DNA from: Omphalotus guepiniiformis
Lineage: Eukaryota > Basidiomycota > Agaricomycetes > Agaricales > Omphalotaceae
Direction of reading: 5' to 3'
Assembly: GCA_028554645.1 (NCBI GenBank)
Contig: JAQOOI010000054.1
Span: 90,878-154,877 of the forward strand
DNA: 64,000 nucleotides
Within the stretch, counting starts at the first letter, position 1. Each line of letters begins with the position of its first letter. A program made the translations under genes and the position numbers. Under the pieces are notes generated by a model that did no database searches, was not told the DNA's origin, and worked only from the letters and a program-made list of their open reading frames with translations. Of this stretch, positions 20,999 through 31,925 are shown in pieces.

Positions 20999-21866
20999 AT
21001 GACTCTAGGCCATCGAAACATCATCGTCAATTCTGCACTCATGTCTAAGGTCGGCAACCCAAGAGGGGACTACTACGACCAGTCGTGCAATAATCCATGC
21101 GACAAGTATGTGTTTGACTTCATTCGATAAGTACCTAGGTCTTATGTCTGGCAGTGGCACAATATTCGGTGAACAAGGCAGTTTCCAGCTTGATTGGACA
21201 GACGTTGGTTCTTCGCCACTGTATCTTCCTTCTGCCTCCGCGGGGCAATTTCATAGACCAGAAGATACCCTATCTGAATATAGTCAAGCGTGCGTGAACC
21301 GCGAATATTTCCTCGGGGACGGACCAGAGGTGGCCTCCACATCAGCACCTAGTACGGACCCATATTGTGGCACCACTAGTATGTCCTCACTCTCCACAAC
21401 GCTTCGTACACTTATTCTTGACTCCACGTACCACATGTAGACGAACCACCTTCTTTTGAACACTCTGCTCGCTCGATACAACTGGTAGATTCTGGCAGCT
21501 ATCCAGACGTCCTCAATACTCATCAAACGAGACCGTTCAAGCTGCGAGTAGGTTCACCAGCGGTTACCCTCGCGAGTCATAAGAGACGAACTTGTTCCCC
21601 CAAGAGAAATAAAAAGCTCTTCCGGTGTGATTATTCACAATGCGGTGCGACGTTGACGGCTAAACAGAACTATCAACGTAAGTTCACATCAATCTTGCAT
21701 CTAACTTAGACTCACGATGGATGCGCATCTGTATGTAGATCATATGAATTCGCACTGGGGCATCAAACCTTTTAATTGTCACAATTGCCACCGTGTGTTT
21801 GGCACGAGAAGTGATTTGAATCGGCATAGCAAGAAATGTGTTGAAAACAGTGTATTGCCCGCGTAA
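20999..21866 (+). CDS. Zinc-finger protein, C2H2 plus C2HC (4 exons)
   Basis: Exons are 20999-21105, 21155-21378, 21441-21677 and 21739-21866. The introns are 49, 62 and 61 nt, with GT-AG ends and branch-like TTGAC or CTAAC. The total is 696 nt (231 residues), all phases agreeing. The start is the first ATG in the exon 1 frame; a later Met (MSKVGN) is possible. The N-terminal ~140 residues are Ser/Asp/Gly-rich and probably disordered, then comes a basic patch (SHKRRTCSPKRNKK). Two adjacent fingers follow: CDYSQC...HHMNSH, then linker WGIKPF and CHNC...HSKKC. The second ends in Cys instead of His. This layout is typical of small fungal transcription factors, so a nuclear DNA-binding role is inferred. 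The finger region is cut by intron 3, so no single long ORF shows it. Confidence 0.8.
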
Positions 21867-21988
21867 TCCTGTAAAGAACTTATACCCACCACCCATACAT
21901 GTTCCTACCGTCAAACCACTATTGCCCGTGTAGTCCTGTAAAGAGCTTCCCGGATCTTACACCCACCACATATCAATACATGTTCCCT

Positions 21989-23424
21989 TTATGCGATACC
22001 AAACCATTGTAAATCAATACTTTCATGTACAGGAACGGTGTGTCCAACACCTGTAATCAAATACGATTCCCTTCAATACGATACAAAAGTTACTCAGCAT
22101 GAACCAAATCTTACCTGCGGCGGAGTAACCAACCACTTCGCTCCCGTACGTAGTCATAGTATATCCCGACTGAGGATCATTCTGTGTGGTTGTCGTAGGT
22201 GTCTGAGAGACACCAAGAACATTGGTCCATTCCTTGATTTCTTCTCCATAGTTCGGGTAGTACAACGTTGTGTCACTGCAAGGAAGTAATCTCAATTGGG
22301 AATCATTCCAGAGAGTGATGATGCAGATCCATACGCAGTCCCATGCCATAACATCATCTTTGGGCGCGAACCTGTGTATCCTGGATATGCAGCACGAACT
22401 TCATCGCCCTAGGTGATGACATCAAATTCATTGCAGTGTGCACGGCGACGACGGTCAGATACGAACCCACTGTTGCGCTGTTTGGATAAGTTGTCCTTCG
22501 GAACACTGGCTATTCCATGCATTCGGGCCAGCAAAACACGCAAAAGGAACACCTGAGTATGCAGAAGCTGCAGCGAAGAGATTTGGGTATGAACCAGCCA
22601 TGACATTCGTCATCATCGCTAAAGAAACCCATCAGAGCCATCAGTAGGAATGATCAGCAATTTGAGAGCGACAATTGTCATACCTCCAGAAGAGGTTCCA
22701 GTAACGAAGACCCTGGAAGCATCGACTCCGTAATTGGCGATAGCATAGGAAACCATGGATGCGATACCCTGCGAATCTCCACCGCCGTTGTGTGTCAATG
22801 TCGCGTTCGTATTTACGTCGAAGCATTTCCCGCTTCGAGGAGCGTCCGGATAGATGACTATGAAGCCATGTTGATTGGCTAGGTTCGCGTACTGCGTACT
22901 AGAGTAGTAGATTTGGGCAGAGGCAGTACATTCATGGATAGCGACAATAAGTGGTGGGTTGCTGCCTAAGCTAGCGGGCCTGTAGACGAACATGCCTACA
23001 TTATTGGGATTTGGGCCAAAGTTGTTGACCTGTGTTAAAACACCAGCAGGTGGAAGTGATCCTGTGGGAGTTCCTGATGGTGCTGTGCTGCTGACGGTAG
23101 AAGTCGGGATAACAACAGTGGAACTGGCTGCTCCAGGCTGACATTGCGAGTAGTCTTATCGAAAATCAAATGCTCAGAAGAAACATTACTGAATAGCTTT
23201 CGGAGATCTTACAGGCATTTTCCTCTACGCAATGGGAACCAGATGCACAGGTAGTAGCGCCACTCCATCCAATTCCCTGAAAATCAAAAATTGAGCAAGC
23301 AAGATACAATTTGAATGTTGGTAGTCCTTACGCCACATTGCCCCCAGACAGGAGATTGAGAAAGAACTTGGCTGGAAAAGCTCACGATCACGGCCAAGGA
23401 CGCGAATCGAGACAGCGACTTCAT
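21989..23424 (-). CDS. Secreted CE1 esterase with CBM1 (acetylxylan/feruloyl esterase type)
   Basis: Seven exons on the minus strand: 23424-23332, 23276-23213, 23154-22684, 22618-22467, 22408-22335, 22275-22115 and 22050-21989 (1077 nt, 358 residues). Six introns of 55-65 nt all fit in phase. The N-terminus is a signal peptide (MKSLSRFASLAVIVSF). It is followed by a fungal cellulose-binding CBM1 (WGQCGGIGWSG...HCVEENAYYSQC), a Ser/Thr/Pro linker, and an alpha/beta-hydrolase of carbohydrate esterase family 1. The nucleophile is Ser in GTSSGAM, the acid is probably Asp in HGTADTTL, and the His is in GVGHTVPV. The oxyanion-side motif reads IHECTA, where many relatives have HYCTG or HGCTG. It should remove acetyl or feruloyl groups from xylan outside the cell. 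Which substrate it prefers cannot be told from sequence. Confidence 0.93.
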
Positions 23425-23466
23425 CTTGCGAGGGTTGCTAGCGAGACATACAGAAGCTGCGCGCGA

Positions 23467-23474
23467 CTCTTATA
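23467..23474 (-). promoter_or_regulatory. TATA box of the CE1 esterase gene
   Basis: TATAAGAG on the minus strand, about 43 nt before the ATG. Confidence 0.6.
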
Positions 23475-24943
23475 CTGGTGAATTTGAATGTAGCTTGTTC
23501 CTCGTCAACCGCGAATTCTCCGACATGACCTAGCTTTTCATCACATGCATGGCACGACGACAGTGATTCGAATTGATTCCCTTGGCATTGCTTTGAAATC
23601 GCGTCGAGGCTGAGTCGAACAAATGCGAATGTCCTTCAACGCGAACCCTCCGGCGACGATTAACTCGACAATTTCCCGAATTGTATTGGATCGTGCTCTT
23701 CCAAGCTAGGGTCATGGCCAGCAGGTGACACTCAAGAGAGTACATTTGTCCGGACAAGGCACCACATAGAAGGCTTCGAAACGCTATCTTGAAAGGCAGT
23801 ATACATTTCGGTGTCCCTGGTGTCCCTAATCGCAAGGCATTGCCAGCAAAGCATCAAAAATTAGTGTTTTTGCATTCAAGAACTGATGAGTTTGCCCGTG
23901 TGCGTACCGACATTGATGCATGCTCCGATTCAGAAGATCACCTCATCCAGTTACTATCCCAATCCCCAGAGAAACGACATGAGGTAAAATTGCACTTGGA
24001 GAAACGGAGATTCGAGCGTCGTTGACGATATTATCGACTTTCTAGGCTCATCATAGCAAAAGCTGGAGCTGGTGTAGGTCTTGACGTATCTTGACCCAGC
24101 CTTGGTTCAGTAGCCTTGGATGTAGGTATTTGGAAATGATTTCGTAACGTTCGTGGTGATACACACCTGAATAGACTTCATTACTGCATCGGCAAGAATC
24201 ATGATCAGGCAGGAAAGGAGGTTTGCCGCGAAGAGTTTGCAGACGCAATTTTTGCGTGAGCGGTCGAGCAGCGAGGCTTGAAATTGAGATGGAACTTGGG
24301 TGGAAGCTCCAGTTCTCACGCCACCTCAGAACATGTCATATCAATTACATAGGTCCTCTCCGTTGTCCGGTCCGTTCAATGTCACAGCTTTTGAACTCTT
24401 CCCGTAAGTAAATACTACTAGTGAAGCATCCCTGTGTCTCCGGGACACATAATATCTCGATGCTGTGCATGAAAGTCACTTTTTGAACTGACTTTCCACT
24501 GCGTGCACATGTACTTACTGCGCTGTCGTATTCTCAATCGGCGTGGGCTCAGGGTTGAGGCTATGCCACCCAGGGTCCTGTCCTTGCGCGCAGAGTTGTT
24601 TTTCCAACGGAGGCCAACGGTCGGGCAAGATTTACTTCTGTACAGGGGGGGTAAACTTGGGGTAAACTTGCGCCGAAACAACGTGTCAATCCTTCAAACT
24701 TACAGCCATCAGCTCTCGTTCTTTGGGTACCAACTGCGTAGTCATAGTGGGTGGGTACTATATCTACGATCTGCGATGCAACAGCACGCAAATCCTGTCC
24801 AGTATGTGTTCTACACCATATCAAAAAACAACGCGCCGAGGCCTGAATTTTAAACAACGAGCAGCTCGGATAGCATCATAGATACCCAGAAGGCTGTGCA
24901 TCCGCAGAAAACGCCATTACGAATAACACACCTTCATGGCCGG
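23475..24943. other. Intergenic region, no supported gene
   Basis: Short frames on both strands resemble no family. A direct repeat GGGGTAAACTTG lies near 24650-24670. A small plus frame at 23789-24025 (Lys/Arg-rich, 78 codons) was considered too weak to call. Confidence 0.4.
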
Positions 24944-24951
24944 GTATAAAA
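24944..24951 (+). promoter_or_regulatory. TATA box of the small secreted protein gene
   Basis: GTATAAAAC context, 128 nt upstream of the ATG. A pyrimidine-rich stretch (CTTTTTTATTTCGACTTTC) lies between them. Confidence 0.6.
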
Positions 24952-25071
24952 CAGACGCAGTTTGCGATTTGCAAGGTCCCTCATTCGTAAACCCCTTCGC
25001 CTTCGCTTGCTCTACAGCGACCTTTTTTATTTCGACTTTCTTCCAAGCTTTCACTTTCCAACTTCTACAAG

Positions 25072-25702
25072 ATGTTCCGCTATTTCGCTCTTGCATTATT
25101 CGCCTCGTGGTTCGTCCTCCTGGTTAACGCTATACCTGCCGTTCAGGAGCGGGATGGTAAGCATCATATCTTCGTTCCGTTACTCTATGTAGGCACTGAT
25201 GAACTTTTCATTCTTTTAGTCATCAGTGATATAACAGCGGGAGGTACATGCAAGTTGAATATACAAACTCTCAAACTTTCTAAACTTCAACTCTTCTAGC
25301 TGCATCTGTATTCAGCGATGTAACGGGTGGTGCTGTATCCGTTTTTGGAGCTGCAACATCCATCGCGCCGGGTGTTATTGAGACAGTAACCTGTGAGCTT
25401 ATTCCCATTCGCATACATATCACCTCGATCACTCATGATATCAACTTCTCCTAGCTGCCGCCGGTAGTATCTTCACTGTTGTGACTAGCCAAGGTGGTGA
25501 AGCCATTACTCTCGCTGCATCTGGCGCAGGCCAAGTAACATCGTTCGCTGGTCACGAATTCACTGCTGCCACTGCTGCAGCTGCCAGCGCAACATCGCAT
25601 AATGCCGCTGCAAGTTCCATGTCCCTTGATATATTCCCCATTGGTCTTAGCTTTGCTACGGTTGTGGGCGGCGCTCTGATCGGTGCATTTGTTGCTCTGT
25701 GA
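25072..25702 (+). CDS. Small secreted, probably GPI-anchored protein (4 exons)
   Basis: Exons are 25072-25156, 25220-25243 (24 nt), 25300-25392 and 25455-25702, giving 149 residues with all phases agreeing. A signal peptide (MFRYFALALFASWFVLLVNA) is followed by a short proprotein-like IPAVQERD. Then come repeated SDITAG / SDVTGG units, which coincide with exon borders. A Ser/Thr/Ala-rich body with no cysteine follows, and a C-terminal hydrophobic tail (GLSFATVVGGALIGAFVAL) after a small-residue region suits a GPI-anchor signal. The function is unknown. It is likely a wall or surface protein, and the size is in the range of fungal small secreted proteins. Confidence 0.8.
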
Positions 25703-26847
25703 AGATTTGAATGGCGCCTTGAAGCGATGTAATACTTACTTTCGGACTTGTTATTTTATATGTTTATTTGATGTCATGGATTTTACGAAGTGCTATAGGA
25801 ATGAGATTCGTTAATTGATTTTTTTTGGCTACCAGCGACTGAGTATTTCACGATCTGATATCTGCACGAAGATGATGGACACGATCATAGACTTGTTCAT
25901 AAAACTGTGTAATCGATAATCAGACTGCTGCTGCTTTTGAGCGCATCATTTGATTGTCTAGAGGAGGCCGAGAGGCTCGAGAGGCTGTAACAAAAGAAGC
26001 GCGCACAACGGACGATGCGGGGACAACGGAGGACCTGAAGCACTGATGTTGATCTGCATTTGTTGCCAGCCTATAACAGATAAATTATATGGTGATGGAC
26101 ACACATACTACGCCTGGCAGTATCATAGATATGATTGAAATGAAAACACTGAGTGCTTGAGTGAGGGAGGACGGCACAAATCATGTGTAAACCTCCGGGA
26201 GTTTCTTCTGGCAGAATCATGACACTAGCAGAGGGTTTGCAAAGGGTTTGAGCTTACTGACCCAAAGGGAAGTCCCTGCTGCCGACAGCAATTCATGTTG
26301 TCAATTGAATCCTAGACCTTGAGAAGTCATTCAGAAATCAAGAGTCTTGTTTAAAGATACTTACCAGTAACTTGAATACTTACCGCACCCCCACTGTCTC
26401 AGAGTCTGGAAGTCGCAAAGGTAATCGACCATCATAGACCCCCATGAACACTCAGTAAGTTTAGCCAATATGTAGTAACCAGTATGTAGATAGGGAGACC
26501 CAGTAGACCCGACAACGCAACGCGACAAATTCTTTTACGGTTGCGGGATACAACGTCGTGCATCGAACTCTACAGAACCGTCTCACCTTCTAGTCTCACC
26601 TGGACTGAGACTGTGCTTGACTGTCAATAGAACTTGAGCTTGATATTGCTTGATAGCGATATCGGATGAATTTAACCGCTGGGTCTCTAGAGTATTGTAA
26701 TGCCAATAACGAGGACATGTACATCTGCAGCAATTTAATTCGCGCGTCCAGAGGGGACGCGTGTCGTCAGCGGCAACCTAGTGACCTAGTGACCTAGTGA
26801 CGTCGCCTGTGGTGTACGGGGGTCTCGAACTTGTCAAACCAGGAAAG
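25703..26847. other. Intergenic region
   Basis: No gene seen. It contains a short tandem repeat just before the DUF1772 gene promoter. Confidence 0.5.
26777..26801. repeat. Three tandem copies of CCTAGTGA
   Basis: Perfect 8-bp triplicate about 47 nt before the TATA box of the DUF1772 gene. It could be a regulatory site array or a simple repeat. Confidence 0.85.
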
Positions 26848-26854
26848 TATAAAA
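26848..26854 (+). promoter_or_regulatory. TATA box of the DUF1772 gene
   Basis: TATAAAA, 58 nt upstream of the ATG. Confidence 0.7.
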
Positions 26855-26905
26855 TACAAGTGCAGCACAAGACAGTTTTCTTATCCCATCCATTCAATCT
26901 CTACT

Positions 26906-27488
26906 ATGTCGACCAGTTTCACCTCCGCTCCTACTAGCATACGTGCAGCGTTAGCATTCGGAATTGCTGGGTCGGCCTTTGCTTCAGGTTAGTCTGACAA
27001 ATGATTATAGAACTTCGTGATAAAAAATGTCTTTTTCATTAGGCGCGATTATGTCAATTTCTTGGATGTCCATCCCGGCTCTCCTCAAGGCCGCTGGACG
27101 ATCCAAATCTTCTTCATCGAACCTCGCTACCCAATGGGAATGTATATATAATAGGGGCAAATTGACCGTGCCACCTTTCGCAGCCACCGTCACTTCGTCA
27201 TACATCTACCTCGCCTACGCCTTGCGCAAAAGCGCAAAACCTTACACGAAACTATTCGCTCTCGCGGGGTTGTTGACGATAGGAATCGTTCCTTTCACGA
27301 TATTCGCGATGGAAAAGACGAATTGCGCGCTGTTGAAGATATCGAAGAAAGAACAGAATGGTGGTGTCGAGGGAAAGACTACTGCTGAGGCGAAGGAGTT
27401 GGCAGAGAATTGGATGTGGTTGAATGCGACGCGAGCTGTGTTTCCGTTGGCTGGAGCTGTCGCGGGTGTAGTGGCTCTCTTCTCTTGA
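26906..27488 (+). CDS. DUF1772 (anthrone oxygenase-like) membrane protein
   Basis: Exon 1 is 26906-26987 and exon 2 is 27043-27488, with a 55-nt intron between them (175 residues). Hydrophobic segments lie near residues 14-40, 75-95 and 105-125, plus one at the C-terminus, so a four-helix membrane protein is likely. Features matching DUF1772 are WECIYNRGK near residue 65, PPFAATVTSSYIYLAYA, PFTIFAMEKTNCALL and the C-terminal WLNATRAVFPLAGAVAG. Some members oxidise anthrones in polyketide pathways, but most fungal paralogs are uncharacterised and no polyketide synthase is nearby. Function is therefore left open. Confidence 0.85.
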
Positions 27489-27881
27489 TGGATGCAAATA
27501 TCGCGAGTGGCGTATCGTGTTGTTCAGACTAATTCATGTATGCGGGGCAAAGTAATGTTCCGCAAAAAAAGCCTATAGCTGTATTAATGTTAATCCAATT
27601 ACTCAAATTCAGGCGGAAAAGTGAAGGATTTTCAGGGATGAATATACCGAGCCATGAGACGGTTGTCAAAGCGAATCATCGGATGAGGAAACAGCAACCA
27701 CCCATATGATCGTCTACAACGACATAATGATAGAATTCGGATAATCGTTAAAACCATCAGCTACGATAGGGCAAAAGCAAGCATCTACTGCAAAATTCTT
27801 CAGTATGCCACGTAACATCGAAATATCGGGAACTCACACTGAAATTCTAACTCCCAAGAAAACAAAGCATCAACTCTTCCC

Positions 27882-29555
27882 CTACAACCCAAACGAGAAC
27901 CAAGTAACGAGCATGACTACTACGCCAACCGCACCGACGTTAACGTTCATCATCCCCAATACAAGCGAATTACGCCGACTCGAGTTAGTCGACGTCGGGG
28001 AAGGAGTCGTCGCAGCTGACAACGACCCAGTCGATGTCGTCCCAATGCTATTGAGCACCGTCGCAAGTGTGGAAGTACTAGTGTCGGATGACGTCATCGA
28101 TGTTGAGGTGTTGCCAGCCTGAGCAAGGTAGGTGCGAATGTAGGATATCTCCCAGTACGCGGTATTGTAAACGGGATTTCCACTGCCAATGACGTTGTTG
28201 ATCTATCTCGTCAGGATGACCCAAAGGTGGAGGAAGAGGAGGAAAGAGGAAGAGGAGTAAAGAGGAGAAGGAGGAAAAAGGAAGGCGGAGGAAAGAGGGC
28301 GGAGGAAAGAGGGGTCGTGTCAGTATCATCGTTGAGAAAACAGAGGCGAGAAGGCGTACACATTGACCAGGGCATGTTGAAGCGTATATATCTGGCACGC
28401 CGGCCCTAAGCACGCCAAAGGTTTTAGCACAAGAGACCAACGAATATCAATGCACCGGAACGCACCAAACTCCACAAAGCGTGATGTCAATGACCAACTG
28501 CTGAGGCCCGAAATACTTCAAGCACTGGCGGGGTACGCGGCAGTAGGAGTGCCCCAGTCAGTTAAATCCATCTCGGAGCTCGCTGTGGCATGAAATATGG
28601 ATGACGGGAGATTCGACCGCTGAATCGACGATGGAGGGCAAGCGTTAGAGTTACAGCCCGGTCACGAAAGAATTATAACAACGTACCGGCCAAAACCACA
28701 TGAAAATCCCAGCTACGTCGAACTGCAAAGCGAATGCTCCTCCTCCTGCCTGAGCGAACCCACTTCCGAAACTATTGGGTTTGGTTTCTTGCACCAAGCA
28801 GCCTTGGCCGGTCGAGCAGTCCGTTTCGAGGGTTCTGCCTGTTTGTGCGGTGTTGGTGGCGAGGAAGCACCCTGGGTCGGTGTGGAGAGCCATTTGGTTC
28901 TGATTCAGCAGGTTGATACTTTCGATGATGTCGATTTCGCCTGCATGGGGCCATTCGACACCGGCGCCGAGAGTCCAGAAAGAGGGCCATACCTGAAGCG
29001 GGGTGGAAGTGGAATAAGGTTATGTAGGGGTGTACCGAGTTTACTTGGTAGGAAAGAGAACGTACGGAGCACCCGTACGGGACATGGACGGCATCGATGA
29101 CAACGAGACTGCCGAGTGGGTAGGAATCCTTGGAGGTGATTCTGACCTGAAAACCAAAGACAAAAAGCATAAGTCGAAGTATTTGAATTGCGGTCATAAT
29201 CGAGAACGCACGGAGTTTCTGTGAACTAGAGGAGCAGCAGGAATGTTCGTAGTATTATCCACCCTGATTATCGCATTCCCGCTATTCGTGTCGACATAGG
29301 TAAGTCCTTGGGTGATGCCAGTATTTCGGTCGACGTAGGTGACGTTGCCTGAGGTATCGTCAATTCAACTAGGACGAGACTCAACAGGAGAAAAAAAAAC
29401 TCACCCCAAGTAGTATTATCTATCGTACCCTGATAATCCCACGCTTCAAAGAAATCCGACCCAGCATATTGACGCACTGGCACGTAGATTGCGTTGGCAT
29501 ACATCCATAGTTGACTGGAAAGCAAGAAGACAGCCCAGGAGCAGGCTTTCGCCAT
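27882..29555 (-). pseudogene. GH16 endo-beta-1,3(4)-glucanase gene with apparent frameshift
   Basis: Seven minus-strand exons: 29555-29405, 29348-29212, 29146-29066, 28992-28687, 28619-28466, 28405-28360 and 28202-27882. The signal peptide is MAKACSWAVFLLSSQLWMYANA. The catalytic GEIDIIE motif of GH16 is present (nucleophile and acid/base Glu), as are WPSFWTLG, ALHTDPGC and FAQAGGG. The C-terminus has a Ser/Thr-rich region and a hydrophobic tail suggesting a GPI or membrane anchor. Exon lengths sum to 1196, not a multiple of three. In exon 5 the frame runs DWGTPTAAYPASA then TGA, while the expected continuation (LKYFGPQQLVIDITLCG) lies in another frame about 28523-28465. No intron explains this. 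Either the gene is recently inactivated or an assembly error removed bases. An intact version would hydrolyse beta-glucans at the cell surface. Confidence 0.85.
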
Positions 29556-30416
29556 TTTCGTAGCCCACAGGTCCAAACGTGAACGAGGAAGAGGGAAAGA
29601 AAGAGCTTTGAGGTTGGAACTGGTAACGATCAACCAAAAATCATGTCTTGCGGGCCTCCATGTACGGTTCTAGTGGTGATGCACTGATAGGAACCATATG
29701 ATGAGCGGAACAAATGGGCCGTCCAGGGAAGTTTGCTTTGGTGCTTTTTATGGCGTTTTTCTTCTTATCTTTGAGGTTGATGGTTTCAGTTTGAAGGGCG
29801 AGGTATTGAAGGGCATACAACTTTTTGCGTAACCTGACCGCGGTACCCTGCGTAACGATAAGCGTACTGTTGCGTGGCAATTGCGTATTGTACTTCAGCA
29901 CCTGCGTGTCTTCGCCTGTCTTCGCGTGAAGCTCTGTAGTATGTCAACGTATCATTGAATCGAGTCTGCGAGTATTTGCGAATAATGTGTGAGCTGCGAA
30001 TATTGTATGGCATTTCGGCATCAGACTGTCCACACGCTCATGTGACCTAGAAAGCGCGTCTTCGCTTGTTTGTTGATACTAAGTACTTGAATCCTTCCAC
30101 CATTCCTCGCTCTTCGGACAGCACTCAACAGACTTGCAAATGTCTATACTTTTGAACAAATGCACGTGTACCAGATGCTAGGAATGCTGTACGAAGTTCT
30201 ATTGCTTCAGGCTTATGATTCTAATGACCTATTGATAGACTTGTCCCTAGGACTGTAGCGAGGAGTCAGAATACGCGTCAACGTGACAGATCTATGCCCG
30301 CCCACTCATAGTACCCCGCTGCTGAACCTCACGTTTCTGAAAATCACCTTCCACTCTTCCTGTAAACGCCCTTTGTGGGAAGCACATAACCCACGGTCTA
30401 CGCAACACATCTGTTC
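29556..30416. other. GH16 upstream region and intergenic DNA
   Basis: A minus-strand frame at 29641-29901 (86 codons, Lys/Arg-rich) has no recognisable domain and overlaps the likely 5' UTR or promoter. I see no supported gene. Confidence 0.35.
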
Positions 30417-31345
30417 AGACACACCTCCCAGGATTGTGAGCGACTGTTTGGAGGGTATGGAGACTATTTCGACGAACCTGACCCCAGGATCGATGAACGG
30501 ATAGATGGATGGAGTGCGAGTGTGGAGACCGTACTACTGAACCTGACCCCAGGATCGATGAACGGATAGATGGATGGAGTGCGAGTGCGGAGACCGTACT
30601 ACTGAACCTGACCCCAGGATCGTGAGCGGTCGCCGGAGTGTGGCAACAACAAACCTGATTCCAGGATAAAAGGACGTTTCACACGCGAGTGCAGACACCG
30701 TTCTATGAACCTGACCCCAGGATCGTGAGCGGCTGCCGGGCGAGCGCAACTACTCCAATGAACTGGATTTCAGGATCGGTGGATAGATAGTGAACAAGTG
30801 CGAAGACCGTTTCTACAGAACCTGACCCCAGGATCGTGAGCGGTTGCCGCATGAATGCTGTAAAACCTGAACCCAGCCGTTCTACTGAACCTGACCCCAG
30901 GATCGTGAACGGTTGTCGGGTGAGCGCCACTACTCCAATGAACTAGATTGCAGGATCGGCGGACAGATAGTGAGCAAGTGCGAAGGCTGTTCTACAGAAC
31001 CTGACCCCAGGATCGTGAGCGGTTGCCGCATGAGTGCTATGACTATGTCAGATAGTGAGCAAGTGCGAAGACTGTTCTACAGAACCTGACCCCAGGATCG
31101 TGAACAGTTGCCGCATGAGTGCTGTGACTATGTCAATAAATCTGACGCGCCGTTCTACTGAACCTGACCCCAGGATCGTGAACGGTTGCTGTGCCGCATG
31201 GGTGCTTTACCCCGGCCATTCTACTGAACCTGACCTCAGGATCGTGAACGGATGCTGGACGAGTGCGGCGACTATCCAATGAACCTTACTTCAGGATCAT
31301 GGACTATTGGAGAGTGCCGGGACTATTTCACTGAACCTAATCCCA
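30417..31345. repeat. Degenerate minisatellite with CCTGACCCCAGGATCG core
   Basis: The core occurs at about 30478, 30541, 30607, 30710, 30821, 30889, 30999, 31085, 31160 and 31229 (the last as CCTGACCTCAGGATCG). It is usually followed by TGAACGG or TGAGCGG then TTGCCG. Weaker copies (AACTGGATTTCAGGATCGG type) lie between. Spacing is irregular, about 60-110 bp. Open frames over it encode the repeated peptide PRIVN and are not considered genes. Confidence 0.9.
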
Positions 31346-31925
31346 TGGAGAGCAAATGCGGTGGTTCTCCAGGCAAACTAATAAGCGCGGCTCTAGGATT
31401 ATAAGTGGTTAGTGGTTAGTGCGAGAGTTTTCAATGAAGCAAGTGCTACAGTTCTGTGTGGTGCATGAAGGGATGGCGGATACTGTTCTCAAATGTTGAT
31501 CGTGATCGGTTCAGCCACACGAGCTGTCCTAGATCCAACTTGACCATATACTTTTTGACATATCAAAAACCTTCATTCTACGTTTACATTCAAGTCGCTG
31601 AGCAATCAGAATTACACTTGGAGATCATTTCTGCTAGAGATGTTTCACTTTCGAGAGGCATTGGTACGCCCGTAAATTTTTTTGGCGGAGCTTCAGTAAA
31701 ACACTAACTCATTCTTGTGCTCGTATTCTGTATTCAAGGATAATCTCCGAAGGCGTATTGCTATCGCAGTCAATCCTGATTCTGCAGTATGTTCAAAGCC
31801 TTCTGAAATGACTTAGCTTTGCACCCATACAACCTGTTATATAGCGTTCTGATCTATTAGACCTCGACAATCATAAAAATGTCACTACACAAAATACGTT
31901 TGACAAGGCACCCTCTTCTATTGCT
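31346..31925. other. Flank upstream of the transposase gene
   Basis: No gene or clear terminal inverted repeat was found. It is probably the promoter and 5' end of the large transposon gene. Confidence 0.4.

Noticed and set aside
27805..28122. Plus-strand ORF of 105 codons
   Set aside because: It is antisense to the last GH16 exon, which has clear family similarity and correct splice phases.
30283..31282. ORFs encoding repeated PRIVNGC peptides
   Set aside because: Translation of the minisatellite on both strands; no start context or exon structure.
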